NCBI RefSeq assembly: GCF_027887165.1
Contig: NC_077227.1
Location: 538,580,389 to 538,644,388 of the forward strand
DNA length: 64,000 nt
Reading direction: 5' to 3'
Source of the DNA: Monodelphis domestica
Taxonomy: Eukaryota; Chordata; Mammalia; Didelphimorphia; Didelphidae
Position numbers and translations under genes: made by a program. Shown piece by piece: positions 39,407-51,400 of the stretch (positions are counted from its first letter, which is position 1; every line of letters begins with the position of its first letter). The notes below the pieces were generated by a model. The model saw only the letters and a list, made by a program, of their open reading frames with translations, was not told where the DNA came from and ran no database searches.

Positions 39407-42400
39407 TTTTTCCAGTCAAGTGACTGGTTAACAAGAGTAAACTTCTTAAACATGCTCTATAAATCACGGCATTCAGGACATTGAAAATAAGAGTTGATTT
39501 AGGTTATACAATATATACAGTTGCTCTGCAACTACACCAAAATAATCAAATGAATGAATTGAATATTATACATCTCAAATAGCATTCTACACTGCAGATT
39601 CAGTGTCATTCACTCCTTTTGAAACAACACAGCAACCAATAGACTGTGCCTAAAATTTCAGAATCATCATCCCTTGAAGTTCGCTTTGATGAAGAACAGC
39701 ATATGCAAAATGCCAGAATCTTGCAGCTGAAATTTATGAAAAGTAAACTTTAAATATAAATAGATATCTACAACGCATTCGGATTTATCTCTGCCTTTTT
39801 TTTTTTGCTGCAAATACCTCAAAGTATGTTAGTGGGCAAAGTTTTTAAAATGTGTTTCTGCTCTGGCAAGAATAATATTAATAACCTGCACAATAGCACC
39901 ACCAAATTAGAGCTTAAAAAATGCCAAGATGCACCCCAGATATGTACCACTGAACCTAACTGAGTAGTGTCTGGGACTAGAATCCAAAAGCTGATGTAAA
40001 TTTGACTTTACTTACAGCTGACACCAAATCCTCAAAAGACTGATTGCAAGTTTCATATGCTAGAAGAATCTGTGTTAAAATAGACATGAGAAGTGAATTA
40101 TGCCATATAGGGCTGTTTACTTTCTTGTATCTCACCAGGGAATTAAAATGTTTCCAAAACCAGAAATGGAAATTATCAATTAATAAACATAATTGCAGTG
40201 CTGAACTAAGTCTAGAATTACAAATGAAAACTTTTTACTGGGAACTTTGGAAACTACAAAGAAAACTTCAAAACTCAACAAAAATGTAATACATTCCAGT
40301 TTTTTTTTTCCTTTTTCACTTTTGCAGTGGCTTCAGAAATGAGTTAATACATCAAGAAGCTATTCACACAAGCTTTTCACATGATAAGAGACAGGCTATC
40401 ACAATCAAGTGTACCATTTTCCAAGAAATAAAATCATGAACAACTTTGTCCTGGCATTAATTTGGAGCTTCTTGAGTGTGTAAGATATGAAAACTCCAAG
40501 TGGTGGTCACTGTCTTACAATATTTTACCTTAAAGCTTCAAAATTCTCATATTGGGTATTGGCGTTATAAAACACATATACCACTAGCAATCCATGTGAC
40601 CACAGAATTAGGCTTTTCTCAACATGTTAATCTTTATTCATTTTTTGTAGCATAAATTCAAGAAAGGTATGATAGACTTGATGTTCAAATAGATGTTAGA
40701 ATTGCGATATTAAGTAGTGTTATATCCACTGGGATCTATGGATTTTTGCTGGATATTTGTTCACAAACATTTTTAAGACGTTAACTACCGTTCATACAGG
40801 AATATTCTATAAATACACATACACTCATAGGTGAGTTAGGAAACAAGTGCATTGTTGTGTTTGAAAGGAAAGGCAGTGGTACACTTAACAGGAAACAGCA
40901 ATTAAGATGTATTAGTGAGTTTTTTGAATAAATGCCCTTGTGACTCAGGATAAATATATTATGGTCCACCACAATATTCTATTTGTGTGTACAGGTGTTA
41001 CTGGGTGATTAAATAAGTTCTAGAAGGCAAATTCTAAAACATCTAAAGCATATAGCTGGTTTTAAGAACTGCTTTGCAATCCATCATCCTTAGTTTAAAA
41101 CCAAATTCAGGAAATGCAGTTTTTATAACCTCTGAGAGTTGAATTAACTGATAATATCACCATGGATTTGAATTAACCATCAGTAGTCTTGTTAATACAA
41201 TTGTTCAGGATCAATGTTATATAGGGGACTTCCAAAACAGGTTATACACACATGCAGCATATAATGATACAGAGATTCTCAACCTCACAAATGAGAAAGT
41301 ACAAACAAGTAATGCAGAAATTTCCATGGTGGTGGTGTTTTTTTTTTTTAATGTGTGCATATGGTGGGTTGTTTCAAAGGAATTAACTATCCTTTAAAGG
41401 TGAACTCAGGACCTTCAATGCAGAATGGCCTTAGCTTAGAAGGGCTGGGTAAGAGTGCTATTACTGGTTCCCTGGGACAACTGAGACAGCTACTCTGAGA
41501 TTCACTGACCTTAATATAAACACGTTACAAATTACAACTTCCAAATCAGGCTGTGACAAATCAAGAGGGATTTCTTTCCAAACCTCTTGTTTCAAAATAT
41601 TTTTCTGTTAACCTGGTATATTGAATTCTGCTGGTTGGGGTTCTAAGATACTTGTTAAAATTATTTTTTTCAGTTCACCTTTAAAAATAAAAATGCAAAA
41701 AATGTGTCTCTGAGAAAGAATATCAATGATTTTATGAAGCAAAACAAATCTTTCTTAAAAACCATTTACATAGAAAAGCTGTCCAAGGTTTGAAACCAGA
41801 ACAATGGCATTAGGGACAGTTGGCTATAGTACAAATACAACTCAAGAAACTGGTTTTCTGGCAAGAGTTTTGGAACCAGTAGTAAAACTGAGACATAAAT
41901 ATTGACTTGTATAAGATGAAAATGAGAAATTTCTTCCTATTTTTTGTTCAGTAGCAATTTAGTCAGCAATAAAGTGCACGAACGATACAGGAAAAGCTCC
42001 TTTGCGACTAGGATCTCCATCAATGTGGCCAATCTGAAATGAAAATTTAAAACAATTCTATGTTAGGAGGGCACCAAAATGGCTAGGCAAATATTTGTTC
42101 TAGTATCTGGTACCAGGAATGAGAACTTGGCAAAGATCACCAACCCATCACTCCAACTGAAGAAAAGGATAATGTGGTCTTCTGAGGACCCTGAGAGGCA
42201 GCCAGGGAAGAGATGGTGTTAACAACCTTACTCACTTTTTTTCTACTTGGAAAATGGGAGGTAAAGAGATGGATGAATCTCAGCCCTTTTGGTATTTTTC
42301 ACTAACTCAAACTTAGGTTTGGGGTCAAGACCTCAGTGACTTTCTATGGAAGTAAAGGTGAGCCCTGGATTTACCAAGAAGGGGCCGTCTAGATATCCAA

Positions 42401-45400
42401 TGAATGCTTTTGCTTTTTTGAAAGGTAATCAATCACACACAGATGACAACTAAACATATAGTTTCACCAAACTTCTTATCTCATTCCTATCTGTTACACA
42501 TCACTCACATTTCTCTTGCACAGCTTTTTCCTTACAACAGTTTTGATTAGTAGGTAGGACTCAGAAGGCACCATGGGCTGAGAAACAGCTGATAACATTT
42601 GGGACATACATTTGAGTAAAACCCTGGTCCCTAACATTAAAGGTATTTCATGTTACCAATTTGTTTACTTAAAAACAGTAACCATTACCTAGGCCCAAAA
42701 AAGGAATGATGGTACCGCAGCAAGAATAATTGGTGCTGCAGTTGGAGGATTTAGATTCAGCTCTTTTACCATTTACCTCCTCACCTTAAGAGACTTTAGG
42801 CAAAGCACTTAATTTCTCACTTTTATAGCCTTATAAAAGTTAAGGACTAGCACTAGATTACCTTTAAGGCCTTTTTTAGCTCTAAATGTTTGAACCAGTT
42901 AAATTCTCTGTGTTACTACTACTCACACTACAAACTACTGGTGGAGGGTGGGGGGGGGGGGGATTGAAAAGGAGATAAACAATTGATAGTTAGCTAGTCC
43001 TTCTCCATTGCCATCGGATACTTCTTTTCAGTCCTTCAGACTGTTTTAGAACATGTCTCGCTGCCATGCAGTACCTGGTAGAATGCTGGTGGTAAAAGAG
43101 CAAGATGCTTTTTTTTTTTCCTGAGAAAAATTTGGGGGTTATTAAAGGATTTCCAAAAGGGAATCCAGTCTACCATTCCTTCTGTCAATTCTAAGCCCAG
43201 GTCATACATTTGTGCTTTCTATCTCAGACATATGTACTTCTTGGACATCCTCTATAAACTCTCCTTCCAAATTTAGGGAAGAAGCTAACCTGACCCAAGC
43301 ATCAGACATCCTTCACCCACCTAGACTTTTCTATGTGGATGGCCAACTGTGGAGTGGTTACAGATCTCTTTGAGGAGTATCAACCAGATGGAAAAGGAGA
43401 GACTCTTGGTATGTAGGAGCAAATTGAATCATCTAATCAATGAGGGGCTTTGAAGAATATCCAGAGTAAAAGATGTCACCAAAGAAATGTGTAAGAGGAA
43501 GAGAAGATGGGCTGTCATGTAGCGAGGGGGAAGGATGGCCAGTGGATGACCAGAGTGCTCTAGTCAAGAGAAACCAAAGCAGGACGCCACCATGATAGGT
43601 GGATTCCCTGTGGTACACCCTTGGGTGGATATGGACAAAGGTTTCACAGAGGCATAAATGGACTATCAATTGTGTCACTGGAGGTACCTTCCTAGTCAAT
43701 GAGTTTGCAGATCTGAGTATGTGATCTGGCTGGCAGGTCACTTCCCTTTTCTTTTTTTAAAATCCTTACCTTCTGTCTTAAAATCACTGGCATGTATTGG
43801 TTCCAAGGCAGAAGAACAGTAAGGGTTAGGCGATGGGGGTTAAGTGATTTGCTAGTCACACAGTTAGGAAGTCACGCAGCTAGGAAGTATCTGAGGCCAG
43901 ATTTGAACCTAGGATCTCCCATCTCTGGGCTTGGCTCTCAATCCACTGAGCCACCCAGCTGCCCCCATTTCCCTTTTCGTTTGTTCCAAAGACACCTCTG
44001 GCAGTTTGGTGGAGTTGATAGACTCCTCAGAATAATGTTTTTAAATAATTGAAGGAAATGCTAAATTTCAGCTAAAAACTAATAAATAGAAAGATGTCTC
44101 TCTCCCTGCCCCCCCAATTCAAGATCTCAGGCTCCCTGAAAGATGCTAATTAAGAAGTCCTGGCCTGGATGGTCTTGGAGGTCCTTTCTGACTTCCTACC
44201 CTATAACCCTATTAAGAAGAGTGTGACAAGTAGGACACTGGGAGTCTGATACTTGTATTTATTATGTATGTATGTTGTATGATCCTGGGGCAATGCTTTT
44301 GACCTCTCTGAGATTCGACTTTCTTACTTGAAAAATAAGGATATTATTATTTGCATTATTTAGCCCACAGGGTTGTTTCAAGAAAAACCACTGTGTGAAC
44401 CTTAAAGCACCACGTCAATGGGCACCATTTTATTATGATTATCATTACGCCAACACAGCAAGATGGGAAAGGGAACATTTCAGATAAGCATATGTTGCTA
44501 AGCAAAGGCCACACAGAGTCTCAGAGGAGAGAAGAATGAAGGGTTAAGGCCTTAAGGACTTTAGGGTCCCTGGTTTATGTTTTTGTCAAGTATGCAATGG
44601 TAAACTCAAGATGAGGGAGAAAAAAAATCTCCCAGTGCTTAGTAATCCCTAGCATATGCAACTCTTCAGGGTTGGCCTGCTCTTTATTTGGTGTCAAGGG
44701 GAAGAATCATAGGGGATCAATCAAGAAAACAGGATTTAAATTGAGTAGGCACTTGAAGTAGTTAATGAGGTCCAGGAGGGAAGCATCAGGGCTTTTGTGT
44801 TTCAAGGAAGCAGTAATTGCCAGGGTTGTGGACATTCATTCTTTAGTCAGATTAGTCCTACACAGTGGACAATAGGAAGAGAGAAATGATACCAAATTAA
44901 TTCGTTCTTATTAATAGACCTTCCTGGTTCATAAAGGAAAAGCAAGGGACAGGAGGAAGAATTTTTGGGTCAATACACCAAAGCACAGAGGCTTTTTTAG
45001 GGTATTCAATTCAACCTTTCCCCAAATAACTTCTCCAATACTTACCCACCACTCTTGGTCCTCCTCACCATCCACAATGATCATATCCCCCTCTGAAAAT
45101 GTTAGCTCATCAGGGTTATCTGCTACACAGTTGTAGAGAGCTTTTACTCTTTTGGGTTTTGTCTTCGTCTAGAATATTTAAAAAGAATGAAAAAGTCAGT
45201 AAGTTATTTTGATGGAATCAGTGAATGGTGATTGCCCTGTATTTAGGATGGAAAAAGGAGAAAATTCATCTTTTCAGTCCAGTTTTCTGATGTCTCCTTT
45301 TACATATCCACATATCAAGGTAATTTCTTTTTTTAAAAAATTCTAAGTTCACCATCATAGTCATTTCCTAACAACCATTACCCAAAGGAATCTTCTCTTA

Positions 45401-48400
45401 TAACAAAGGAAAATAGTTAAGCAGAACCAATAGTGAACCATTTCCTTATCTGAGAGGGAGGGAGGAAGAGAGAGAGGGAGAGAGAGAGGGAGGGAGAGAG
45501 AGTGTTTGTGTTTCATTGTTTGAATTCCAAAATTTCTCTAGTTCCCATTAAGAAAGCAATAAATACGACACCCCCATACATGCGAAGTCATGCAAAACAA
45601 ATCTCCATATTAGCCATATTGCAAAAAAAAAAAATAAAGCAAAAATTATGTTTCAATCTGCACTGACTTCATCAGTTCTCTCTCTGGAGGAGGAGAGCAT
45701 TTTTTTTTATCATGTGTCCTTTGGAATTGTTATGGATCACTGTATTGATCAGAGTAGCTAGATCTTTCACAAATGATTAAAGTTACAATATTGTGTTTCT
45801 GTGCACAATACTCCCCGGATTCTGCTCATTTAATTTGCAGCAGTCTTCCCAGGCTTTTCTGCAACCATTCCTTTCATCATTTCTTATAGCACAACAATAA
45901 CCCATCACAATCCTATACCACAATTTGTTCAGCCATTCCACAATTGATGGGCATCTCCTTAATTTCCAATTCCTCGCCAATATTCATCATTTCTTTTAGC
46001 ATAGTAATTCTGGGGAATTTCAGATTATCAGTAGGAAACATTACCCTTCATACAATCACAAACTAAGATCCAAAATGACCTTGTAGAGATCACTTCATCA
46101 GAGGCTGAGAAAATTAAAACTCGCCTAAAGCTAGCAGGTGAGTGACATCTAGTAGAAGTATGTATGAAAGGGTCAGTCATTTAGTAGTCAAAATTCTTTC
46201 ACCCACCTGGGAAGAAGAAAAGAGACTGTCCTTTGGATAATTTCCGGTATTATATGTTCTCATATACACACTCCTTTCTTTTTATGCAAGTGCAAGAATC
46301 GATAGGTAAAAGTGATTGCTCCCTTCTTCTATCCTGGCTTGTCTACTTATATGTGTTTTCCTCGTCTTTACTTTTCTCGCCATGTCTGCCACATGCCCCC
46401 CACCTGTCATCCTTCTAAAACCTAAGCTCCTTTACACCAGAAAATTAACACATTTTCTTTCACCTTCATATTCCCAGCTTCTACTGTGAGCCTGGTACAC
46501 AGCAGGTGGCTAATAAATATTTGCTCATTGATTGATCAGAGGGAGGTAGTAGTATAAAGGATAAAGTGCTGGACTTGGAGTTCAGAAGATTTGACCTCAA
46601 ATCCAGTCTCAGACAATTGTGATAGTGGGCAAATCCTTTAACCTCTTAGTCACAGTTTCCTCCTCTGTAAAATGGGCAGAATAATAGCACTATGCATATA
46701 TATGCACAAATATATGCTTAAAAAATAATCCCTACCTCCCATCTTAGAATCAATATTTTGTATTGGTTCTAAGGCAGAAAAGCGGTAAGAGCTAGGCAAT
46801 GGGGGTTAAGTGACTTGCCCAGGGTCACACAGCTGGGAAGTGTCTGAGGCCAGATTTGAACCCAGGTCCTCCCATCTTCAGGCCTGGCTCTCAATCCACA
46901 GAGTCGCCTCACTGCCCTTATCAGCTTGCTGCTCCTATCTTTTTGTTTGTTTCTCAGCTTGCTGCGTTATATAGTAATAAAGCTCATTTCTATCAGTACT
47001 AATTTCCCAAGTACTAATTTCCTGTAAATTCCCAAATGTAGGTCTTTGCTTTAACCTGAGTCATGAGACCAATAAAGCAATTGGCAACTGGAGGATGGGA
47101 TTTCTGGAAAATGGGAAATGGAATTAGTGGTTTGGGGTGGACCATATGGGTAACAAACAGTATTTGGAATGTCCCTGCCAGTGGTTGAAAAGCTAATGAT
47201 AAAACATTAGAGGTGTGGTACCTAACTAGAGAAATGCTTTCACTTTATATCATGGGCTGTTTTGAGTTGCAAAAAATCCTTGGGGGCCTTCTGAGTTAAA
47301 CGGGAAGAAAGTGTGTTGCCTTTGGGCCAGGGTCAAGGTGCTTCTCTGTGAGAAAGAAGCTTGCATTATGCATAAATTAGGATAAATAAGGAAAGAAAGT
47401 TCAACAGTTCAAATAAAAATGAAGTTTGTGCCATTTTTGTTGTCATAATAAAGAATCTAGTTCAAAAGATTTCTGACTCCTGGCTCAGTGGATTGAGAGC
47501 CAGAAAAGGGCAACTTCTGTGCTGTTGATCCCTCAACGGTCATTTCTGGCCTGGAGATGCTCATCCACCCTATCTTCTTTGGTTGCCCACTGGTATATCC
47601 TATCACCTGGGAGATTCTTTACAATGAATGTTTCCTGCTGCAAGGGTTAAGGAAGACGATGCAGCAGTATCATGGCATTAATGAGGTCCGAGTAGAAGAG
47701 TGATGGGAAGGACCTGAAGAAGCCACCCTAGATGAAGAAACTCACTCTCTGCTTCCTGATCCTTCAAGAAGTATCATGCTACCTCCTGTCCTATGATAGT
47801 TGCTGCTGACACTGTGATGCTTTCTGCCGTCTCAGCATGGTGGCTGTACATGAGAAGCCGGAACCTCAAGTATGCTCCAATGAGGACAGATCTAGGGGAA
47901 GACTCAGATTTGAGGACTCAGGGGTGTGTAAAAATGGAGATTTGAACCCCAGACTTCAATCCCCAGAAGTCCTTGCTAGTTCCCAGATTGCCCTCGAATC
48001 TCCCTGAATCTCACGAGTTCGAGAACACAATGGCTATTTAAACTGACTGTATCCACCTAGCCGCTCTCTTGGCTTCTGCGTCTGGGTACATTCAGCTCTA
48101 CCAGGCAGGATGTAGAGTGAGTGATTGTGAATAGGCTCTCTGGGCCTAGACATGTGCTTTCTTATTTTTGTAATTTTCTTTATTTCTTCATTTTTAATAA
48201 ACCTCTAAAAATATAATACGTCTAGCAGAGAAACTAATTTTAACGGCTACAGGTGGAAGGAGAGTAAGGCAGTCAGAATATCAGCCTTTGAGATCAAGGG
48301 CACAAGAACACTTGGTCTATCAAAAATGAGCAATTCCAAGAGCTAGAGAAGCTCTTAATTGGATGATTTGGGGAAAATTGGTGCGTGAACCAGGAGACAA

Positions 48401-51400
48401 CCTTTAATGATTAGGAAAGGGACAGGAACAAAAGCAGAGGTTCCAGAGGCAGCCCATAAAGTGGAAGCATTGCCCCCACACTCTGGCAATAGCAAAGCCA
48501 AGGGAGTTCTAGAAGGCAAAATATCCCTAAGGATGTAAGGGATTGGTAAAAGGCAGAGTTTGGTGATAACTACACCTTCATGGTCCTTATTAGTCACAGG
48601 CCACCTACTAATAGTCAAGAATGTATAGCTTGTTTGGAAGCAGGAACACAAATTAGTTTATTCCTGAGAATCGTGACATTGATCAAGGAACATTCAAACC
48701 ACTGCAGAGACTTGACCACAATATTGTAGGTCAATTCACCCCAGTAAATTTGGAAGTGATTGCCAGGACACAAGGTGTCACTATACCTATATAGATCATC
48801 TCCCTTTCCCAATTATAGTCATGGATATTATGAGGCAGAAATTTCAGTCTTGGGATAAACCCAAAGCTCTAACACTAATGGTCAGGTGTGCTCACTGGGA
48901 ATCAGTCCAACTTCCCTCCCTAAGGAAGCTGCTAACACTCTTCACAACAAACTTAGTCAAGGGACAGAGGAATTTTGCTTCATTATGAAGCTTTATTAGC
49001 CACAAAGGTGTTATTTTCCCCGTAGCATCTCTATTGAATTCACCAATCTGACTGGTCCAGAAAGCAGGAAGAATGAATGGCATTGCACAGATTATAGGAA
49101 TCTTAACCAGGTTGTTCCTCTCATTAAGGCTCCTTTGCCTTACATTACAGAATTGAATGAGTATAAATAAAGCTTTTAATGACTGTTTTGGTGGGACTGC
49201 TCTTGCTAATGTATTTTATTCTCTTCTCATTTCTTCTGAGAGCCAGCCTCAGTTTGCTTTTACTTTTGAAAACTCCTAATTCACATCCACATACTTGTCC
49301 ATGGGCTTTGCTCACAGACTATGCCACCAGGGCATGAAGGCTTTTATGGTACCAGAGAGGCTCTGCAGGTAGCACTATATGGGTGGTATTATGGCCAAGA
49401 CTATCAAAGCAGCTGTGGATGCCCTGGTCAGGGCTTGACCACCAGAAGCTGGGCTATAGGACCCCCACACAATTCTGGGTTCTGTACAGTGTATTAAGGT
49501 TTTAGGCTATATCTGGACCCCTGAAGGCAGAGACATTCCAGCTCAGGTCCAGAACAAGCTGCCTGCCTTGAAGGCATCAGGAGATATCAAAGGTGCCCAA
49601 CACGTTGTTGGCATGTTTGGGTTCTAGCACTACCTACCCCACTACTTTAAGAAGCCTGGCATATTCAGGGGCCTTTCCAAGAAGCAGCCTCTAACAGCAG
49701 CCCAGAGGCCAGTTGCCACAGCAATGCTCCTGGAAAAAACTTTAGTGTTGAGATATTTGCTTCTCATTCCCATGCTTCCTGGCATTTATGGACTTCTCAT
49801 AAAGGAGAGAAAGTTTCAGATGGGAAAAACTGAGGCAGGAAATCTTTCTCAAAATACAGGTGCTTGTTGCTTACTGGGCAATTACAGAGCCCTTGACTTA
49901 TGGTAGTTCACCTGTCAACCTTCACATTAATTATGCCCTGAGACAAAGAAAATACTCCTCAAAAACTTGGGTCAGCCTCTGATGCTGCCATAACTAAATG
50001 GAAGTGACATTCGCAGGGCAAGACCAAGCCTGGCCCCTCTGGTGTCAATCAGGTGACCTTTGGGTCCCTTTCCCTTGACTGTCTTACTCCTCAACCCCCA
50101 CTGACCCCTTTGCTCACTGAGTAACGTCTTAAGACGACCTTCATTCTCAATGATACTCTTCAGCTTATTTTAGAGATGGATGTGCCTCTGGGAGCAGAGT
50201 TAACCTGAGATGGGCAGCAACCACTTTTCCTTCTGCCTGGGCCTTGGCTTAAAGATTGGCAGAGGTCAGGGTGAACAGAACTGAAAGCAGTCACTCTTGA
50301 CCTGGAACATGCTACTTCCTTTGGATTATAAGAATTCCTGGGCTGTTGCCGATGGGTTCACAGTATGATCTAGTCAGTGGGTTAAACAGAACCAGAACAT
50401 TCAGAACCACTAGGTCTGGGGTAGGGACATATGGGCATGAAATCCTGGATGGGTCTCAATGTACCCTGAGAGTTTCAAATGCTTCTGCCCACTTAGGGAG
50501 GGAGAATCCCCACATTAGTAGGGATGGAGGAAGGAGTCTCATTAGGCTTAAGGTTTGGTAAGCCTTGATTAGCAATAAGACATGGGGTGGTCATGAAGCA
50601 TACAGGCATGGAAGCCAGTGTAGAATTGAACTCTGGTTTACTAAGAGGCTGAAGCTGCAGAGACTGTAATTATTGTAGGGTGAAGGGCCTGAGAAAGTAC
50701 TGGAAGAAGGCTGGAAGGATTGGGGGTCATCGTGAGGAAGGACAAAAGAATTAGTGATGATAAGGCATAGGGAAAGATGGAACAATGTGATTTGACCAGA
50801 AAAAGACATTTTGAGGTTTATAAGTGTAGAAGTGGGACAATTTCAGGTGATGGCAAGATCTAAGGTACTGCCATCGTTGGGTGTAACCAAAGTGGAGTGG
50901 AGGTTTAGTTTCATGCAAACAGGGTAAATGGGAAGTTAGGATCTTAAATTAAACATCATTATGTATGCTAAAGGCTTTTAGTATTAAAGCAGGAGTTGAG
51001 GGAGGTACTAAGCTCACTGAGGAAAGAGAGAGAGCCCTAGAGTTTCTTCAAACAGACCAGTGAGAACAAAACCCCAGACTAAGGAACAAATGGTGAAGTG
51101 ATAGTAATGAAGGAAGGATTACAATGTTAAGGGTTGGCAATCAATCAATCAATCAATCAATATTTGTAGCATACCAGGCATGTTAGCATCTTGGAAGTAT
51201 AATTGATGTATTGATATTGTATCCTATATATTCATTTACCAAACTCATGGTCAGTTCACTTAATGATCATTAAGGACAGGCGAATCCATTGCCAGCCACA
51301 GTGTCCTAGCTCGCACCTTGTCCGACCACATTTCTTTCCAAAGCGCATGTTGGATTAATCTCCTCCTCTTTGATTTCGTGATTGTCAATTCAACCAATGT

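Noticed and set aside
43433-43741. 102-codon minus-strand open frame upstream of an antisense SINE.
   Set aside because: No recognisable domain and no splice or start support; it lies in an ASAP2 intron.
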